A DNA stretch of 64,000 nt from Verrucomicrobiota bacterium (GTDB lineage Bacteria; Verrucomicrobiota; Kiritimatiellia; RFP12; UBA1067), in NCBI GenBank assembly GCA_023269675.1, contig JAHFSX010000016.1:53165-117164 (forward strand). Direction: 5' to 3'. A model generated the notes under the pieces. It saw nothing but the letters and a program-made list of their open reading frames with translations. It searched no databases and was not told the origin of the DNA. Below are positions 27,345 through 37,208 of the stretch, piece by piece (positions within the stretch are counted from its first letter, which is position 1; each line of letters opens with the position of its first letter). The position numbers and the translations under genes were made by a program.

Positions 27345-30300
27345 CTAGTCACAATCATATGGGTGGTTCTCAAGGTCCCACTGCGGCGAGAGGCTTCCTA
27401 TGTCAGCAAGGGCATCATCCGTGACGACCCAACGTGAAAGCGTCGGCTGTCGCATGTGTCTCTTGCTGCAGTTGTAGTCCAGTGGGCCATGGTAGGATTC
27501 ATATTTTGCGATGACACAACCTTTATGCCACCATTCGAGTGGATTACTTGGCATTGGGCTCCACCCAAAGTTGTCTTGGAGAGTTTTCGCAGGCACTACC
27601 TCAAGTGTGCTGAAAGAAAGACGAAGGAATGAACGCGGAAACATGACAAGAGGTTTGCGTCCCGCCTCGCGCACCTCAAATCTGTTTGGCAGGAAGAACT
27701 GGAAACATCTTCCAGACGGACTTGGTAGTGCTTTTCTTGTCACAATACCATCCGGTCTTGCGACCTCAAGCCAGTACCACATTTCGCAGTCGTGGTGCGT
27801 TGTGCACAGTCGGAGATAACTTCCAAGCACCCTGTAACCTTCTTGTAGGTCTTCTCCCCTTGCCAAGAGTCTAAGACTATTTAAAACCTTCCTCTTGTCT
27901 GCCCCGTTTTTCAGCCATTCCTCAACGGCATCGTGCTCCGGCCAGTTGAACGAGTCTGGAGATGGAAGAGGTGACTGCTTTAATACCCATGGGTCGTCTC
28001 CGTGTGTCAGAGCAATCGCAATGCTCCCGGCATCGGCCTCACTCCACTCTGGTTTATGAAATACCAACTCGAGTGCGTCGTCCAAAGTGGCATCAACACC
28101 ACTAGTTATAATCATGTCGCCTTCCTCATCAGCAAAATACTTCTTCTTATCTGTTCTCTCGTTCCTGTCCGACTTTGTGTCCTGCGCATCAATAAGATCT
28201 GCAATTGCAGATTCAAGATCTTCCATGTCTATTCCGGTGATCTTGCCTAAGCGACTGATCCAATTTCTTGCCGCGGAGAAAGTGTTCGCAAGTCGAATAC
28301 TTCCATGTACTCTCGGATTCATCTCCAAAAGCTTCCGCGGCTTCTTGAGTATCGTCCCTGTGCGTGGGCCCAAAGCTTCGCCATAAGGCATAGCCATAAA
28401 GGTCTCGGCGGAGCCGACCCCTCCCCTTTGTCGAACATAAGCTTGCCAACAGAGCCAAAGCTGTATCCGGTCTCGCATACTCAGATCGTATCTTCTATCC
28501 CATAATATTCCCAACATCTTCGAGATTTCCTCCGGATGCCGAGAGGCCCAAACCTCTGAACCCAAAAGCAGCATTGACAATTGCTTACCGTCACTGTCGT
28601 CGAAAAGAGTAGCGAGTGTACTGGGTACTACCTCAATAACCGCGCAGAGGCCACGAAGTGCGGATGAAACCGTTTCTGAACTGTCTGCCGTAAGCAGGCA
28701 TCTTAGGACCCACGCCGCGAAATCCGGCCAAGTCTTAACGCCATTAAGTGCCGGCCTTCCCCGCTTAATGGTGCGCTGATGCTTTGGGTGTCCTGCCCAA
28801 AGTCGATGCATCGCGAATACGCGCTGTGTTCCCTTTCTTAAGATATCGGGACCTTCGGTTGCCGCACGGTATAGACAAATCAGGTGCACATTGCAAGACA
28901 TCGATCGTGACCAATGCGCGGCGTCCATGGACCGAACCGCTGCACGAATAAGCTCCCAAGCTTCACTCTCTTTAATCGCAAACACGATATCCCTTAGTGG
29001 ATGGTGATGGATCCAGTCGTCCCACCTCGTCACGTAACCACTATTCGCATCGATCATGCCGAAGAGCTCGCTCAACAACTCAGCACGATTAACTGGGTTA
29101 TCCCACGTAATACGTATCGCCAGACGACTAATTTCCAACAAACTTGTTTCTTCGCCTTTGGCCGTCCTTCGTCCGAGTTCCGCAACGTCATCGACAACGG
29201 CAGTTGTTGCTGAAGCCATTGGCACACCATCATCTTCATTTGAACCCGATCTCTGCCGACCCTTATCGAACTTCACGCGCAGGCATTCCCCGGGCGTTAG
29301 CCGTTTCAACCGATTATCAAAATCCGCTCGGTCTTCCGAAGGCAAGGCAGTTATGATGGTGTTATAAAATGAATTTAGTGTTTGCACCTGATTCATGTCG
29401 AACCATCTTGTCAGGCCAACAGCACAGCTCCAAAGTGCGAGTATATCGGAGTGGTCCTTAACCACCTTGTCCTCAATAACACGCTTACTCGCGGTAATAA
29501 GGTTGTCTCTTACCGAGTGCAACCAGTAGCGTTCGTACTCGGGATCAATACAATTGAAGAATGACCATGCATGAACGGGCCCACAGTGAAAAGCCGCAGT
29601 AGCGACTTCGTTCTTGATCTCATTACTGAGCCGGTTGTCTCCACCCTGAGCTTCACACACTCGGCATATATCTAGCAGTTCCAACCCTTCTTCCCGCCAA
29701 GTGCTTGGTGCACTTCGGAACAACTCTTTAATCCAGTCAAGAGGCTCTTGGAATGAATAGTCTTTGTGACTTGAATAGTCGAGGAGATGATGGCGAAGCC
29801 TTGCTTTAGCAGAAGAGGCCATCTCATTCCAGCCCTCTTCAACAGCTAAGCGGGAGATACTGTCAATTATCTCCACCCGCTCGGAGTAGGCGTCCCCTGA
29901 CCAAACCGCCCCTTCTTCGCCTATCCAATGTACTGCCCAATCCAACAGCACATCCCTACGTCCAGCAATTTGTAACACTTGCCAGAGTACAGTCATCTTT
30001 CTACCCACAGGAAACTTCACAGCCTCTGAGAGACTCAGGGATAAAATCATTTCCGAGTGCTCTTTTCCGATTTTTTGACAGAGCTCTATTAGTTCGAATG
30101 TCAAATCAAGCACCTGACTGTGAAATTCGTAGTAAACGCTAGGCGACGTTCTGTCCCATACGACTTCAATCACTTTCCGAATGACTTGGGCAGGAACCAG
30201 GACCGCTACACCAGCAAGATCATTCCTGGAGAGCATCCTCTCTATCAGACCAACCATTGCCGCAACACGTAAATGAAGCAATAGCGAACTTCTCGTACGC

Positions 30301-33300
30301 TCATGATGGCGGTGTAAGTTGATGATGGCGGTGGCAAGCTGGGAGGCGATTGCAGATGCGTCCCTCTGGGGTTCGACCCACCCAATCGCCTTGGCCACAT
30401 AGACCATCAATGGCACATCTATATGTGTATCGGCGAACCTTCCGGTACTCGCTTCTGGAAGTGCCTCAAGCCATTCTTTTGAGGTGTCGTGTCCCATAGC
30501 CTTTAATGCCCAGTATATGGCCTTAACACGGAACTCCGGCTGAAAACAGCTTCTCTGCTCCGACATTTCTTTAAGAAGCTTTTCGACCACCTCCCACATA
30601 CATTTTTTGGATGTCTCCTCCACCGCTACCTCATAAGTGTTCAAGTACAAGGGCTGGAATGAATTCAGAGCGGGATAGACGCTATCCGGAGCTGACAGAG
30701 CAATGCACTCCGTGACCCATCCCTTTTCAAAAAGACAGGTCGCTTCCTTTTCAAGACTTTCAGAGGGATTCCCCCTGTCTGTTGTAATGCCCACCTTAAA
30801 AACGATAGCTCCCCAATTCTTAAACAGGGAGTCTACCCCATGGGCAAGCTCAGGTTCTTCTTGATGGGCCCATTTATTCTTGATACCCGACACGCAGGCA
30901 ACGACTTGCGCAGGGGAGACACCGGCGAACCAATGTTCTATCAATCCTCTGGCACGGGAGAGCTCGCTTCTCTGTGATAGCATTCTTGCATGGCTCAGAA
31001 CTTCGCGCATTGTGTTCTCGTCCCAACAGTTGAAGGGTCGCACAAAACGTTCGGTTGTTAGACATTGTGGTACCGGAACTTGAGGCGTATCTGTGATATC
31101 TTGAATGTCCTGAAACGTATCAAGACAGTCTGAAAGCTTTGTAAGAGTCAACCCGCCACATGCCACAGAAAGAGCAATGCCCCAGTCCTTGACATCAGGT
31201 AAAGCTCGAAATGCATCTTCTGCTTCCTGATAAATAATCGGGAGTTCTCGACCAAACGCGGCTGCATCAAGCACCCATGCCGGATTGAATATACGGGCGG
31301 TGTCCTGATCACGGCCCGCAAGTCGCAGCAGGGTAAATACGCTTTCTTGCCTGAAAAATGGATCTGCTTCTGGGCCCAAATAGTAATCTGCCAACAATGA
31401 GGTTACCTGCTGAAACGCAACAACGTCGGATCTCAACTCCCGTTCCCAAAACACCCGGATGTCATTATGGCGCACGCGATATCCATTATCATCGCGAACT
31501 ACGAGCGGCTCCAAAGATCTCAGCACAGCATCCCACTCCGGAGCAGCCTTCTCCCATGCTGGAAAGGCCTTATGCATTATCACCCCAGTAATGCGCTCCC
31601 GCAAAAAGCAAAATACCGTCGCTAGATATACAGCTGCGCCACTATAAGAATCAGGAATTGCTGCCTTCCAGATCGTCATATAATATGCATGAACCCCGGA
31701 GTTGAGTTGTCTGCATGACAATCGTTCTTCAAGTTCCTCCAGTGTTTTGCAACTTTCTGCTTCCGCGACTGAAAATACTGCGGCAAGGGTGTTTCCAGAT
31801 GCTTTGTTCAGAATGATACGGGCGGCATGCTTCTGGTTTTCCGGTGGTATCCCTGAGATTGAAGACGAGATAAGAAGTTGGATATCGGTTTCATCAATTA
31901 CCCCTAGCCCGACCGGAGTGACCAGTTTATCAGGGGTTCGCAACCAAATCGGATACTCTGGGTAGCCTAACGCTGGCTGACCAGCGATAAGTATTTTCAC
32001 TCCCTCGGGAATTGTCTCTGGTGCTGGCAAGGAACCCAACAATGACGGTAATCCCTTGCGTTGAGCTCTTGCGGCGTGATCAATTCCATCGATTACAATT
32101 ACGAAAGCAGAACACTTCTCTTTTGCTAGCACGGCGGCGAGACGCAATACGTGGTCCCTTGCTTGATCATGCGTCAGGAAATTATTTCTGACGGGAACGT
32201 GTAACTCAACAAGGCGGCCTTTTAATCGCTCGCGGATTTGGCCTAGTAGCGTATACCAAAGTGAACTAGGCGAAGCAGATAGATCTGCATCAACCGGAAG
32301 TGTGGGCGTATCGGGAGTTATGGGCCGATATGCGTAATACCGCAAGTCCACTACTAGCGTTGAGTAGTCCGCGACCCGTTGGTTCACTATGCGGCTGACC
32401 ACGCTCGTCTTCCCAGCCCCTGGGTCTGCCCAAAGAAACACAACACTGTGCTTTTCATTGCCACTCAATAATTCGGTGATGTCCTTGACAACCTTCTCGC
32501 GTGAAGGAAAGAACGGAACGGGCGTAGGCACGTCACAGAAGCCAAAGATCTCACGATCCGGTTCCGCAAACGTTGTCATGACGTCTTCTGGCGATATCCA
32601 TACTTGATCGTTACGCAGAGAAGTTGTCCATTTTAGAAGAGCAGCAAGCAGGTTCTTAACCAAGGGCATGGCTTGTTTGACCGTGATGACAAAGCTGGCA
32701 GCTAATGATTCAGCCAACTTGGCTTCCAACTCCTCAAGCTGTGGCGCTTCAGTTGTAATCGTCATTGATCGTAGAAAGCACAGTTTCTCGTCTACAGGGA
32801 TAGAGCCCAACTCAGATTGCCAAAGGTTCCACGCATCACTCCACGTCTCAGGCACACTGACATCACCAAGCGACGCGACGTTCTTCAATTCGCTTGAGAT
32901 GTGCTTAATGAATTTCTCAAGTGGTGGACGATATGTACCGTTTTTCGATCTGCCGGCTTTGGTGCCATATTCACGGTTAGTAATCAAAATACATGACGCG
33001 TCCGTGCCGCAAAGTTTCATGGTATGCCAAGCAGTTGCAAGGGATGCCAAGAGGGATTGTTGCTCATCTGTCTTGGTGACAAGGTCCGAGAAGGTCAGGT
33101 TTGTTCGGGGCCTAGAGTGCTTGACCTGGTAATAATCCGTATGTCCTGAGCGGAATCGAATGACGACATCATCCCAACCCTTGACGCCTTCATGCTGGAA
33201 GGCAACGGCCTCAATTCCTGAATCAGGATTCAACATCTCGGCTGCTTTGAGCAGTCCGATGCCCCATTCATACCAGTATGGATCACCGATCCCAGCGGAT

Positions 33301-33329
33301 CCACGTTCAGTCAGTTGCGTTTTGTTCAT
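27345..33329 (-). CDS. Avs-like STAND NTPase with N-terminal DUF4297/Cap4-type nuclease domain
   Basis: 1994 residues from ATG 33329; a GTG nine bases earlier is an alternative, and neither has a strong ribosome site. The N-terminal domain looks like the DUF4297/Cap4 double-strand DNA nuclease: YWYEWGIGLLKAAEML, then GWDDVVIRF and DYYQVKHS, giving the Asp and Gln-x-Lys of a PD-(D/E)XK site (about 53-70). A STAND-type P-loop NTPase follows: Walker A ADPGAGKTS (about 301-309) and Walker B FVIVIDGIDH. The remaining 1400 residues look helical-repeat-like and probably sense a phage protein. This architecture is that of antiviral STAND (Avs) proteins, which degrade DNA on activation. GC is lower than the BREX genes. 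Its partner ends 72 bases upstream. Confidence 0.8.
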   Translation of the reverse strand: MNKTQLTERGSAGIGDPYWYEWGIGLLKAAEMLNPDSGIEAVAFQHEGVKGWDDVVIRFRSGHTDYYQVKHSRPRTNLTFSDLVTKTDEQQSLLASLATAWHTMKLCGTDASCILITNREYGTKAGRSKNGTYRPPLEKFIKHISSELKNVASLGDVSVPETWSDAWNLWQSELGSIPVDEKLCFLRSMTITTEAPQLEELEAKLAESLAASFVITVKQAMPLVKNLLAALLKWTTSLRNDQVWISPEDVMTTFAEPDREIFGFCDVPTPVPFFPSREKVVKDITELLSGNEKHSVVFLWADPGAGKTSVVSRIVNQRVADYSTLVVDLRYYAYRPITPDTPTLPVDADLSASPSSLWYTLLGQIRERLKGRLVELHVPVRNNFLTHDQARDHVLRLAAVLAKEKCSAFVIVIDGIDHAARAQRKGLPSLLGSLPAPETIPEGVKILIAGQPALGYPEYPIWLRTPDKLVTPVGLGVIDETDIQLLISSSISGIPPENQKHAARIILNKASGNTLAAVFSVAEAESCKTLEELEERLSCRQLNSGVHAYYMTIWKAAIPDSYSGAAVYLATVFCFLRERITGVIMHKAFPAWEKAAPEWDAVLRSLEPLVVRDDNGYRVRHNDIRVFWERELRSDVVAFQQVTSLLADYYLGPEADPFFRQESVFTLLRLAGRDQDTARIFNPAWVLDAAAFGRELPIIYQEAEDAFRALPDVKDWGIALSVACGGLTLTKLSDCLDTFQDIQDITDTPQVPVPQCLTTERFVRPFNCWDENTMREVLSHARMLSQRSELSRARGLIEHWFAGVSPAQVVACVSGIKNKWAHQEEPELAHGVDSLFKNWGAIVFKVGITTDRGNPSESLEKEATCLFEKGWVTECIALSAPDSVYPALNSFQPLYLNTYEVAVEETSKKCMWEVVEKLLKEMSEQRSCFQPEFRVKAIYWALKAMGHDTSKEWLEALPEASTGRFADTHIDVPLMVYVAKAIGWVEPQRDASAIASQLATAIINLHRHHERTRSSLLLHLRVAAMVGLIERMLSRNDLAGVAVLVPAQVIRKVIEVVWDRTSPSVYYEFHSQVLDLTFELIELCQKIGKEHSEMILSLSLSEAVKFPVGRKMTVLWQVLQIAGRRDVLLDWAVHWIGEEGAVWSGDAYSERVEIIDSISRLAVEEGWNEMASSAKARLRHHLLDYSSHKDYSFQEPLDWIKELFRSAPSTWREEGLELLDICRVCEAQGGDNRLSNEIKNEVATAAFHCGPVHAWSFFNCIDPEYERYWLHSVRDNLITASKRVIEDKVVKDHSDILALWSCAVGLTRWFDMNQVQTLNSFYNTIITALPSEDRADFDNRLKRLTPGECLRVKFDKGRQRSGSNEDDGVPMASATTAVVDDVAELGRRTAKGEETSLLEISRLAIRITWDNPVNRAELLSELFGMIDANSGYVTRWDDWIHHHPLRDIVFAIKESEAWELIRAAVRSMDAAHWSRSMSCNVHLICLYRAATEGPDILRKGTQRVFAMHRLWAGHPKHQRTIKRGRPALNGVKTWPDFAAWVLRCLLTADSSETVSSALRGLCAVIEVVPSTLATLFDDSDGKQLSMLLLGSEVWASRHPEEISKMLGILWDRRYDLSMRDRIQLWLCWQAYVRQRGGVGSAETFMAMPYGEALGPRTGTILKKPRKLLEMNPRVHGSIRLANTFSAARNWISRLGKITGIDMEDLESAIADLIDAQDTKSDRNERTDKKKYFADEEGDMIITSGVDATLDDALELVFHKPEWSEADAGSIAIALTHGDDPWVLKQSPLPSPDSFNWPEHDAVEEWLKNGADKRKVLNSLRLLARGEDLQEGYRVLGSYLRLCTTHHDCEMWYWLEVARPDGIVTRKALPSPSGRCFQFFLPNRFEVREAGRKPLVMFPRSFLRLSFSTLEVVPAKTLQDNFGWSPMPSNPLEWWHKGCVIAKYESYHGPLDYNCSKRHMRQPTLSRWVVTDDALADIGSLSPQWDLENHPYDCD

Positions 33330-33401
33330 GTCGATCACTGATTCTGTATTACGTAACTAATGAGTTGCCGTGATGTTCTTAGCTGCGTCAGTTGCGCGAC
33401 G

Positions 33402-34457
33402 CTAAGCATTAAATCCCGCCCTGTCTTTTCGTTGAATACAGATCGAATAAACAGTGCACAGAAATAACATGCGATCGTAAAGCACATCAAGCGTTTGCTT
33501 ACAGGCCAAAATCGACTCATCAGCATGGAGATCCCGCAGCACACTCGGCAACACCAGTTCGTGCAACGGCTTAACGATCCCTACGCTCGTCATGAAATAG
33601 TCAAACAGCCGTTCTTTTTCATTGCGAAGGCAATCGTCGTAGCCCAACACGGGATGTGAATAGGTATTGAGCATCTCATACAGAGACACATACTCGGTTG
33701 ACCAGAGTTTACGCTCTACAGCCGTCGAAGACAAACAGGCCAACACGTCTTCGCACCGCCAACGGACGCTACCAAAGTCGGCATTCCCCTTTGAATGAGA
33801 CTCTTTGATGATCGGGCGCCCATCTGGTCCCTTGGTTGGAAACCAGTGCTTCACGTCCCATGCGCTTTTTTCTCCAAGTCTTCCGGCCGCTGCGCTTATC
33901 AACGCTTTGCACTCCGCCTTAGACCTCTCTTCCTCTCTCTTCATCGACTCCGGCTTGATCTCATCAGGTAAAGGCACAGTTATGAACTTAAACTTGAAGT
34001 TAGCCTTTTTCTTGTGAACATCCGTGAAGTCCAATACCCGCTGTGTCAGTTCCCTTCTGCGCTCCGGCGTATCGCCGAACGTGGTCAAGAACGCCGGCAC
34101 CATCCGCGCCTCGATGGTCAGCTCAAACAGCGCCTTGAGAACGGTGAATGCTCCATCGTTGCATACCGTGAAGCTATACCCGTCCTTAATGATCAGCCGG
34201 AACAGCGCAAACGCATAACGCTTAAACCGCTTTGTCTGGCTGTAAACGAGGCATTCGTACGGATGCTCTCGCACGTGATCCAAGTGCGCGGAAGACACCA
34301 ACACACGCTGAAGTAAATCTCCAAGCATAAAGAAATACCTCTCAGACCACAGTAGGAACCTTTCCCTCTTGAACCGTTCCAGCAGTTCGTCGCGTGACAT
34401 GTTCCAATACTCAGTTGCCTTCACCTTATCGATGAGCGATTCCATTTCCGATGCCAT
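33402..34457 (-). CDS. hypothetical helical protein, possibly DUF5677-like, paired with the STAND gene
   Basis: 351 residues with a clear start: GGAGG lies 7 bases before ATG 34457. The sequence is largely helical with a possible DUF5677-like signature, YEMLNTYSHPVL (about 267-278), in which Ser and His follow a helix; such proteins are related to HEPN folds. It is encoded 72 bases upstream of the STAND gene on the same strand, so both are probably co-transcribed, and it could be a sensor or regulator of that system (inference). The gap 34458-34652 upstream holds only a GGCACA...TCGGTTC repeat remnant near 34575-34615. Function unknown. Confidence 0.6.
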   Translation of the reverse strand: MASEMESLIDKVKATEYWNMSRDELLERFKRERFLLWSERYFFMLGDLLQRVLVSSAHLDHVREHPYECLVYSQTKRFKRYAFALFRLIIKDGYSFTVCNDGAFTVLKALFELTIEARMVPAFLTTFGDTPERRRELTQRVLDFTDVHKKKANFKFKFITVPLPDEIKPESMKREEERSKAECKALISAAAGRLGEKSAWDVKHWFPTKGPDGRPIIKESHSKGNADFGSVRWRCEDVLACLSSTAVERKLWSTEYVSLYEMLNTYSHPVLGYDDCLRNEKERLFDYFMTSVGIVKPLHELVLPSVLRDLHADESILACKQTLDVLYDRMLFLCTVYSICIQRKDRAGFNA

Positions 34458-34652
34458 AAGCAGCCTCCATGATGTCTCTACAAATCCTGTTTCAATGTTA
34501 CGACGAATTTGTTTGCATCAACCTATCATGCCCGCGTTGAAGCTGTCACGTCTACCGTTCACAGTCCCTTGCAACCAGACATCGGCACAAAAAACCTCGG
34601 TTCATGATCACTCTCCTCATACTTTTGTTAGTAGCATAGCAATTCTAACGAG

Positions 34653-35066
34653 TTAACACACCGTCTTTGAGTACCTCTTGTTGTACGCCTCGTGACTCCC
34701 GACCCATTCAGGCACCATGTCGCCCGACGGTTGTTCACGGCAGACCAACCGATGCCCCCACCCGATCTTAATCGAGATGACATCCCGTTGCCCACTCTTC
34801 GCGAGACGCTTGGCATGCGGAATCTTGTGGCAAGGTGCTCCAGTTTTTATCGCTTCAAACAAGTTCAGCGCCTCGTCTTGAACATCATTAGGCATGCAGA
34901 TCAGAGATACCGGCGCAGAAATAATGCGTGCCCGGCGCTCCCGCATAGCTGCCCTACGTCGTTCTTCGTGAACCTCGGCAGCGGCATTCTCTTTGTGAAG
35001 TCGTTCGCATTCATGACAATACTGCCCTTTACCTTTATGTCCGCACGGGAATAGTTTGCTGGCCAT
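34653..35066 (-). CDS. small protein with N-terminal Cys/His cluster, cotranscribed with the viperin gene
   Basis: 137 residues, preceded by a strong AAAGGAG 7 bases before ATG 35066. The N-terminus has a likely zinc site, C-G-H-x5-Y-C-x2-C (CGHKGKGQYCHEC, about 8-20), followed by a very basic helix (EERRRAAMRERRARI). The C-terminus (about 65-135) reads DEALNLFEAIKTG, WGHRLVCRE and WVGSHEAYNKR, with a faint resemblance to RelE/ParE-type folds ending in a conserved His-Tyr-Asn motif; this is weak. The gene starts 27 bases after the viperin-kinase stop, so it is probably the second gene of that operon. It may be a dedicated partner. Family not recognised. Confidence 0.65.
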   Translation of the reverse strand: MASKLFPCGHKGKGQYCHECERLHKENAAAEVHEERRRAAMRERRARIISAPVSLICMPNDVQDEALNLFEAIKTGAPCHKIPHAKRLAKSGQRDVISIKIGWGHRLVCREQPSGDMVPEWVGSHEAYNKRYSKTVC

Positions 35067-35093
35067 AACGTTCTCCTTTCGACCGAGTTTTGT

Positions 35094-36647
35094 TTACCGT
35101 GATGCCGCAGCAAGTATCATGTCCGCGATTTCAGACGGCGTAAACGCATCCGTCGGGACAATGAGGTCGTAATGCTTCGGATCGGTGAAATCGACGCCGT
35201 ATTTTTCGAGAAAGCGGGCACGCATCATCTCATTGCGCTCGCAAATAGTCGCGGCGTCGGTGTCTTCGCCCTTCCGCGAGGCAGCTTGAATCCTACCAAC
35301 TGCAACATGGTCGGATACCGTCAGCAGGACACTGAAAGCGTTTGGAACAAACTTGAAGCCGAGGCGGTAATCCGCGATAAACGACGGCATTTCTGCGCAC
35401 CATTCCTGAATGACGGTGTCGACACGCGCGTCGAGTTTAGGATCATCAGCGCTCAATTTCTGAAATTCGTTGATTGAAACCCCGAACTCGCTTTCAGCCA
35501 CCTCACGCGCGAACTTGCCCGCTGAGACGAGCGGCGCATCCATCCGTTCTGAAAGAATACTCCCCACGGTGGTCTTGCCGCTGCCAGCAAAACCGCTAAG
35601 CGTGATCCGCGTCTGTCTCGCAGAGCGCCCGGTCTCAAAGTCCGCTGTGCCCCCCCTTGCCCGGAATTTTGCTTCATCAAACGAAATCTCGGAAAGAGCC
35701 GCGTCAAGCCCGACGGTGAGAATCGGTGAACTGTAGCGGTGATGGCCGGTCGTGCTGTCGAAGAAACGCCCGTCAGGCGAAATCATGACATAGGAACCGC
35801 GCATAAGGCTCTCGCTCTCAACAACCGGCTCAGCGTGACGGTGCCGTTTGACAAACTCATTGAATCGATCGGCTGTAACGCCTTGATCCCACATGTCGAG
35901 TGAGTCGCAGTTCTGCCCTTCAACCGGCATGGCTTGAAGGACTTTCCAACGCAAAAGATTAGGCTTGGCCTTGAGAATGAACGCCGACAGGTTCTCGTGG
36001 CAATTGAAGTCACCGACCACGGTGTTGATTTTGATCTTAACGCCAAGCGTGGTAAGTTTATCGAAAAGTCCAAACCATTCTTCGGCGGAAACGGTTTGTC
36101 CATTGACAGCTCGGCCATTGCGGAGATTGGTTAACCCATTGAGGCTGTCAATGCTCACGCCGACAAGTTCCAAGTGACGGACATAGTCCGGCAATGCCGC
36201 ACTTCTGGCGAGCATATACCCATTGGTGACCATAGAGGCGCGGAGACCGCAGTTTATCGCTTCCGCAACGAGTTCGCCGAGTAGAGGGTTGACGGTGGGC
36301 TCGCCGCCGACAAAATTGATACGGCGAGTCATCCCACCCGGCAGGGGTCGCGCGCTGGCGATCGCCCTGATGATACCCTTATGCTGCGAGAGGCTTGCTT
36401 CGCGACAATCGCGGAAGTCAGCAAAGCAAAACTTGCAGCGCATGTTGCATGCGGACGTGAAGTGATAGTTGACTGTCCCAGGCAACAGATTGCGTTTAGA
36501 AAATGGGGGAGAGGCCTGAACACCTACCTTTTCCACCAAATCCGTTGAATCTTTTCTGATTAAAAAACAAAAACTCGACGGCCTGTAGGCAGTCGCTATA
36601 TCCGATGGCATTACGGCCATCACGGGTTCACTTGTTTTGTTGCTCAT
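35094..36647 (-). CDS. prokaryotic viperin (radical SAM) fused to a CMP-kinase-like domain
   Basis: 517 residues; start ATG 36647 with AAGGAG upstream. Residues about 55-335 are a viperin: radical-SAM cluster motif C67-x3-C71-x2-C74, GGEPT (114-118), SIDS (165-168), KINTVVGDFN (206-215), the hallmark RWKVLQAMPVEGQN (234-247) and FDEAKFRARGG near the end. Viperins convert CTP (or other NTPs) to the 3'-deoxy-3',4'-didehydro form, a chain terminator for viral polymerases. Residues about 345-517 are a P-loop kinase: GFAGSGKTT (352-360) with SAGKFAREVAESEFG and EFQKLSADDPKLD, as in archaeal-type cytidylate kinases. The kinase would supply or recycle nucleotide for the viperin, as CMPK2 does next to animal viperin. 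Substrate choice is inference. Confidence 0.9.
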   Translation of the reverse strand: MSNKTSEPVMAVMPSDIATAYRPSSFCFLIRKDSTDLVEKVGVQASPPFSKRNLLPGTVNYHFTSACNMRCKFCFADFRDCREASLSQHKGIIRAIASARPLPGGMTRRINFVGGEPTVNPLLGELVAEAINCGLRASMVTNGYMLARSAALPDYVRHLELVGVSIDSLNGLTNLRNGRAVNGQTVSAEEWFGLFDKLTTLGVKIKINTVVGDFNCHENLSAFILKAKPNLLRWKVLQAMPVEGQNCDSLDMWDQGVTADRFNEFVKRHRHAEPVVESESLMRGSYVMISPDGRFFDSTTGHHRYSSPILTVGLDAALSEISFDEAKFRARGGTADFETGRSARQTRITLSGFAGSGKTTVGSILSERMDAPLVSAGKFAREVAESEFGVSINEFQKLSADDPKLDARVDTVIQEWCAEMPSFIADYRLGFKFVPNAFSVLLTVSDHVAVGRIQAASRKGEDTDAATICERNEMMRARFLEKYGVDFTDPKHYDLIVPTDAFTPSEIADMILAAASR

Positions 36648-36992
36648 GTTTCTCCTTGGTTATGTGTGTGAACCCGTGGGTTCGCAAGGAAAAACTATTT
36701 CGGCAACAAAACGTCATTAGGTTTTCAAATTTTCGGAAAAATGTCAAGAGGGCTGACCAAAAGTCTTATGGTAGAGGGGGGTGCGGGCAATTCCTCTCCC
36801 ACGTAAGCTTCCAGAGCCGCGGCTCTTCAACGCCGTCGATTATCTTGGTAACCGCTGTCGGACGCCGCACATCCCCCACCCCACTTAATTTAGCCCATAT
36901 TCACGTTATAATTCAGGTATAGAGCATGCTGTCCGTCAAACGACAGCGTGCTTTTTCGTGTCCAACAACAACCACAACGGGAGCCTAAGAAC
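36648..36992. other. divergent intergenic region between the viperin operon and the element core genes
   Basis: 345 bases without a gene, AT-rich from 36690 to 36760. GAACCCGTGGGTTC (36670-36683) is a 6-bp-arm inverted repeat in the viperin leader, and ACGGGTTCAC recurs at 36626-36635 just inside the gene. On the minus strand a perfect TTGACA (36742-36747) has only a poor -10 partner about 17 bases on. The viperin promoter presumably lies here. The right part may hold the promoter of the plus-strand genes. Confidence 0.35.
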
Positions 36993-37208
36993 ATGAACTG
37001 CAGGACACCCAAGTACGTGTGGCCCGCGTCAGCGCTCACGGCCCAGGACATGGCGCTGCTGCATGCGGTGCGCGAAACGTCCAGGCCCAGGTTGCCGATC
37101 ACAGGCCTGATCGCCGTTGCCGTCCGCATCGCCTACGGGCAGGCACAGGTCCCGTCCCAGCCCCCAACCCAACCCCTCCCCAGGGACAAACAGAAAGAGA
37201 CCCAATGA
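36993..37208 (+). CDS. small hypothetical protein
   Basis: 71 residues from ATG 36993 with GGGAG about 9 bases upstream. The sequence (MNCRTPKYVWPASALTAQDM) is mildly hydrophobic in the middle (LITGLIAVAV-like stretch) with a Pro/Gln-rich tail. Its stop overlaps the next start in an ATGA arrangement, so the two are coupled. No family recognised; probably an accessory gene of the mobile element. Confidence 0.5.
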   Translation: MNCRTPKYVWPASALTAQDMALLHAVRETSRPRLPITGLIAVAVRIAYGQAQVPSQPPTQPLPRDKQKETQ

